DNA from: Chloroflexota bacterium
GTDB lineage: Bacteria > Chloroflexota > Anaerolineae > Promineifilales > Promineifilaceae
DNA: 5,701 nt
Assembly: GCA_008501785.1 (NCBI GenBank)
Contig: QQUD01000844.1
Coordinates: 1 to 5,701, forward strand
Reading direction: 5' to 3'
A program made the translations under genes and the position numbers. Positions 5,480-5,701 of the stretch are shown here, piece after piece (within the stretch, counting starts at the first letter, position 1; each line of letters starts with the position of its first letter). The notes beneath the pieces are model-generated. The model was not told where the DNA came from and did not search any database. It was given only the letters and a program-made list of their open reading frames with translations.

Positions 5480-5701
5480 TTAGTTGTTAGGCCATGCAGC
5501 GTCGATTTCAGTAAGTGCTGTCTCCAAATCAGTTGAACCACTCACGTAATCGGACATGCTCTTCCAGAAAGAACCAGCGCCAACTTCACCGGGCATCAAG
5601 TCAGATGCGTCGAAGCGTACGCTGTCGGCGTCCAAAATGAGCGCGGCAACTTTGCGGTCTACGTCGGTCGTATACCAATCCAAACTGGAGTCATAATGCG
5701 G
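5480..5701 (-). CDS. Extracellular sugar-binding protein of the ABC importer, C-terminal fragment
   Basis: Only the last 73 residues are in the window; the frame is open to the right edge, and the apparent TTG start at 5681-5683 is internal. The visible end contains SVRFDASDLMPGEVGAG, FWKSMSDYVSG, then LETALTEIDAAWP before the stop at 5480-5482. This FDxSDLMPG...GAGxFWxxM...DYxxG...EIxxxWP pattern is the typical tail of family 1 extracellular solute-binding proteins, and I recall it best from alpha-glucoside (AglE-like) members. The protein would be secreted, probably as a lipoprotein, and deliver sugar to the two permeases downstream. The signal peptide and ligand-binding residues lie outside the window, so the substrate cannot be read directly. 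Confidence 0.85.
   Translation of the reverse strand, partial: PHYDSSLDWYTTDVDRKVAALILDADSVRFDASDLMPGEVGAGSFWKSMSDYVSGSTDLETALTEIDAAWPNN

Overview
The window holds most of one amino-sugar uptake and breakdown operon, read entirely from the minus strand, plus the tail of an unrelated plus-strand gene at the left edge. In transcription order (right to left) it contains: the last 73 residues of an extracellular sugar-binding protein; two ABC sugar permeases of the MalF and MalG types; a Gfo/Idh/MocA-family NAD(P)-dependent oxidoreductase; N-acetylglucosamine-6-phosphate deacetylase (nagA); and a two-SIS-domain protein best read as the alternative (NagB-II type) glucosamine-6-phosphate deaminase. 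The operon's promoter and the start of the binding protein lie beyond the right edge.

Organism: base composition is near 50% GC. The layout (binding protein and two permeases with no adjacent ATPase, followed by catabolic enzymes) and the abundance of short palindromic repeats at gene ends resemble environmental Chloroflexota such as Anaerolineae or Caldilineae relatives. This is a judgement from overall style, not from a marker gene.

Region by region: 1-209 is the C-terminal end of an unrecognised plus-strand gene that runs into a repeat-derived hairpin (175-250) with a T-run, probably its terminator. 248-1285 is the SIS protein. 1304-1336 is a near-perfect palindrome that supplies the end of nagA. 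1318-2469 is nagA, whose open frame extends upstream only because a second large hairpin (2525-2580) happens to be open. 2636-3637 is the oxidoreductase. 3641-4483 and 4487-5416 are the permeases; the oxidoreductase and both permeases are separated by only 3 nt each. 5439-5471 is a perfect 15-bp stem-loop between the binding-protein and permease genes. 5480-5701 is the partial binding protein.

Likely joint role: the binding protein and permeases import an amino sugar or a saccharide containing one. A kinase encoded elsewhere would form the 6-phosphate. NagA removes the acetyl group and the SIS protein converts glucosamine-6-P to fructose-6-P and ammonia. The oxidoreductase is the unexplained member and may act on the imported sugar before it enters this route.

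The most unusual DNA-level features are a repeated palindromic octamer, ACGGCCGT (six copies, in two different reading frames, all between 100 and 3532), and four different hairpin elements sitting at gene boundaries, two of which form the actual ends of reading frames.
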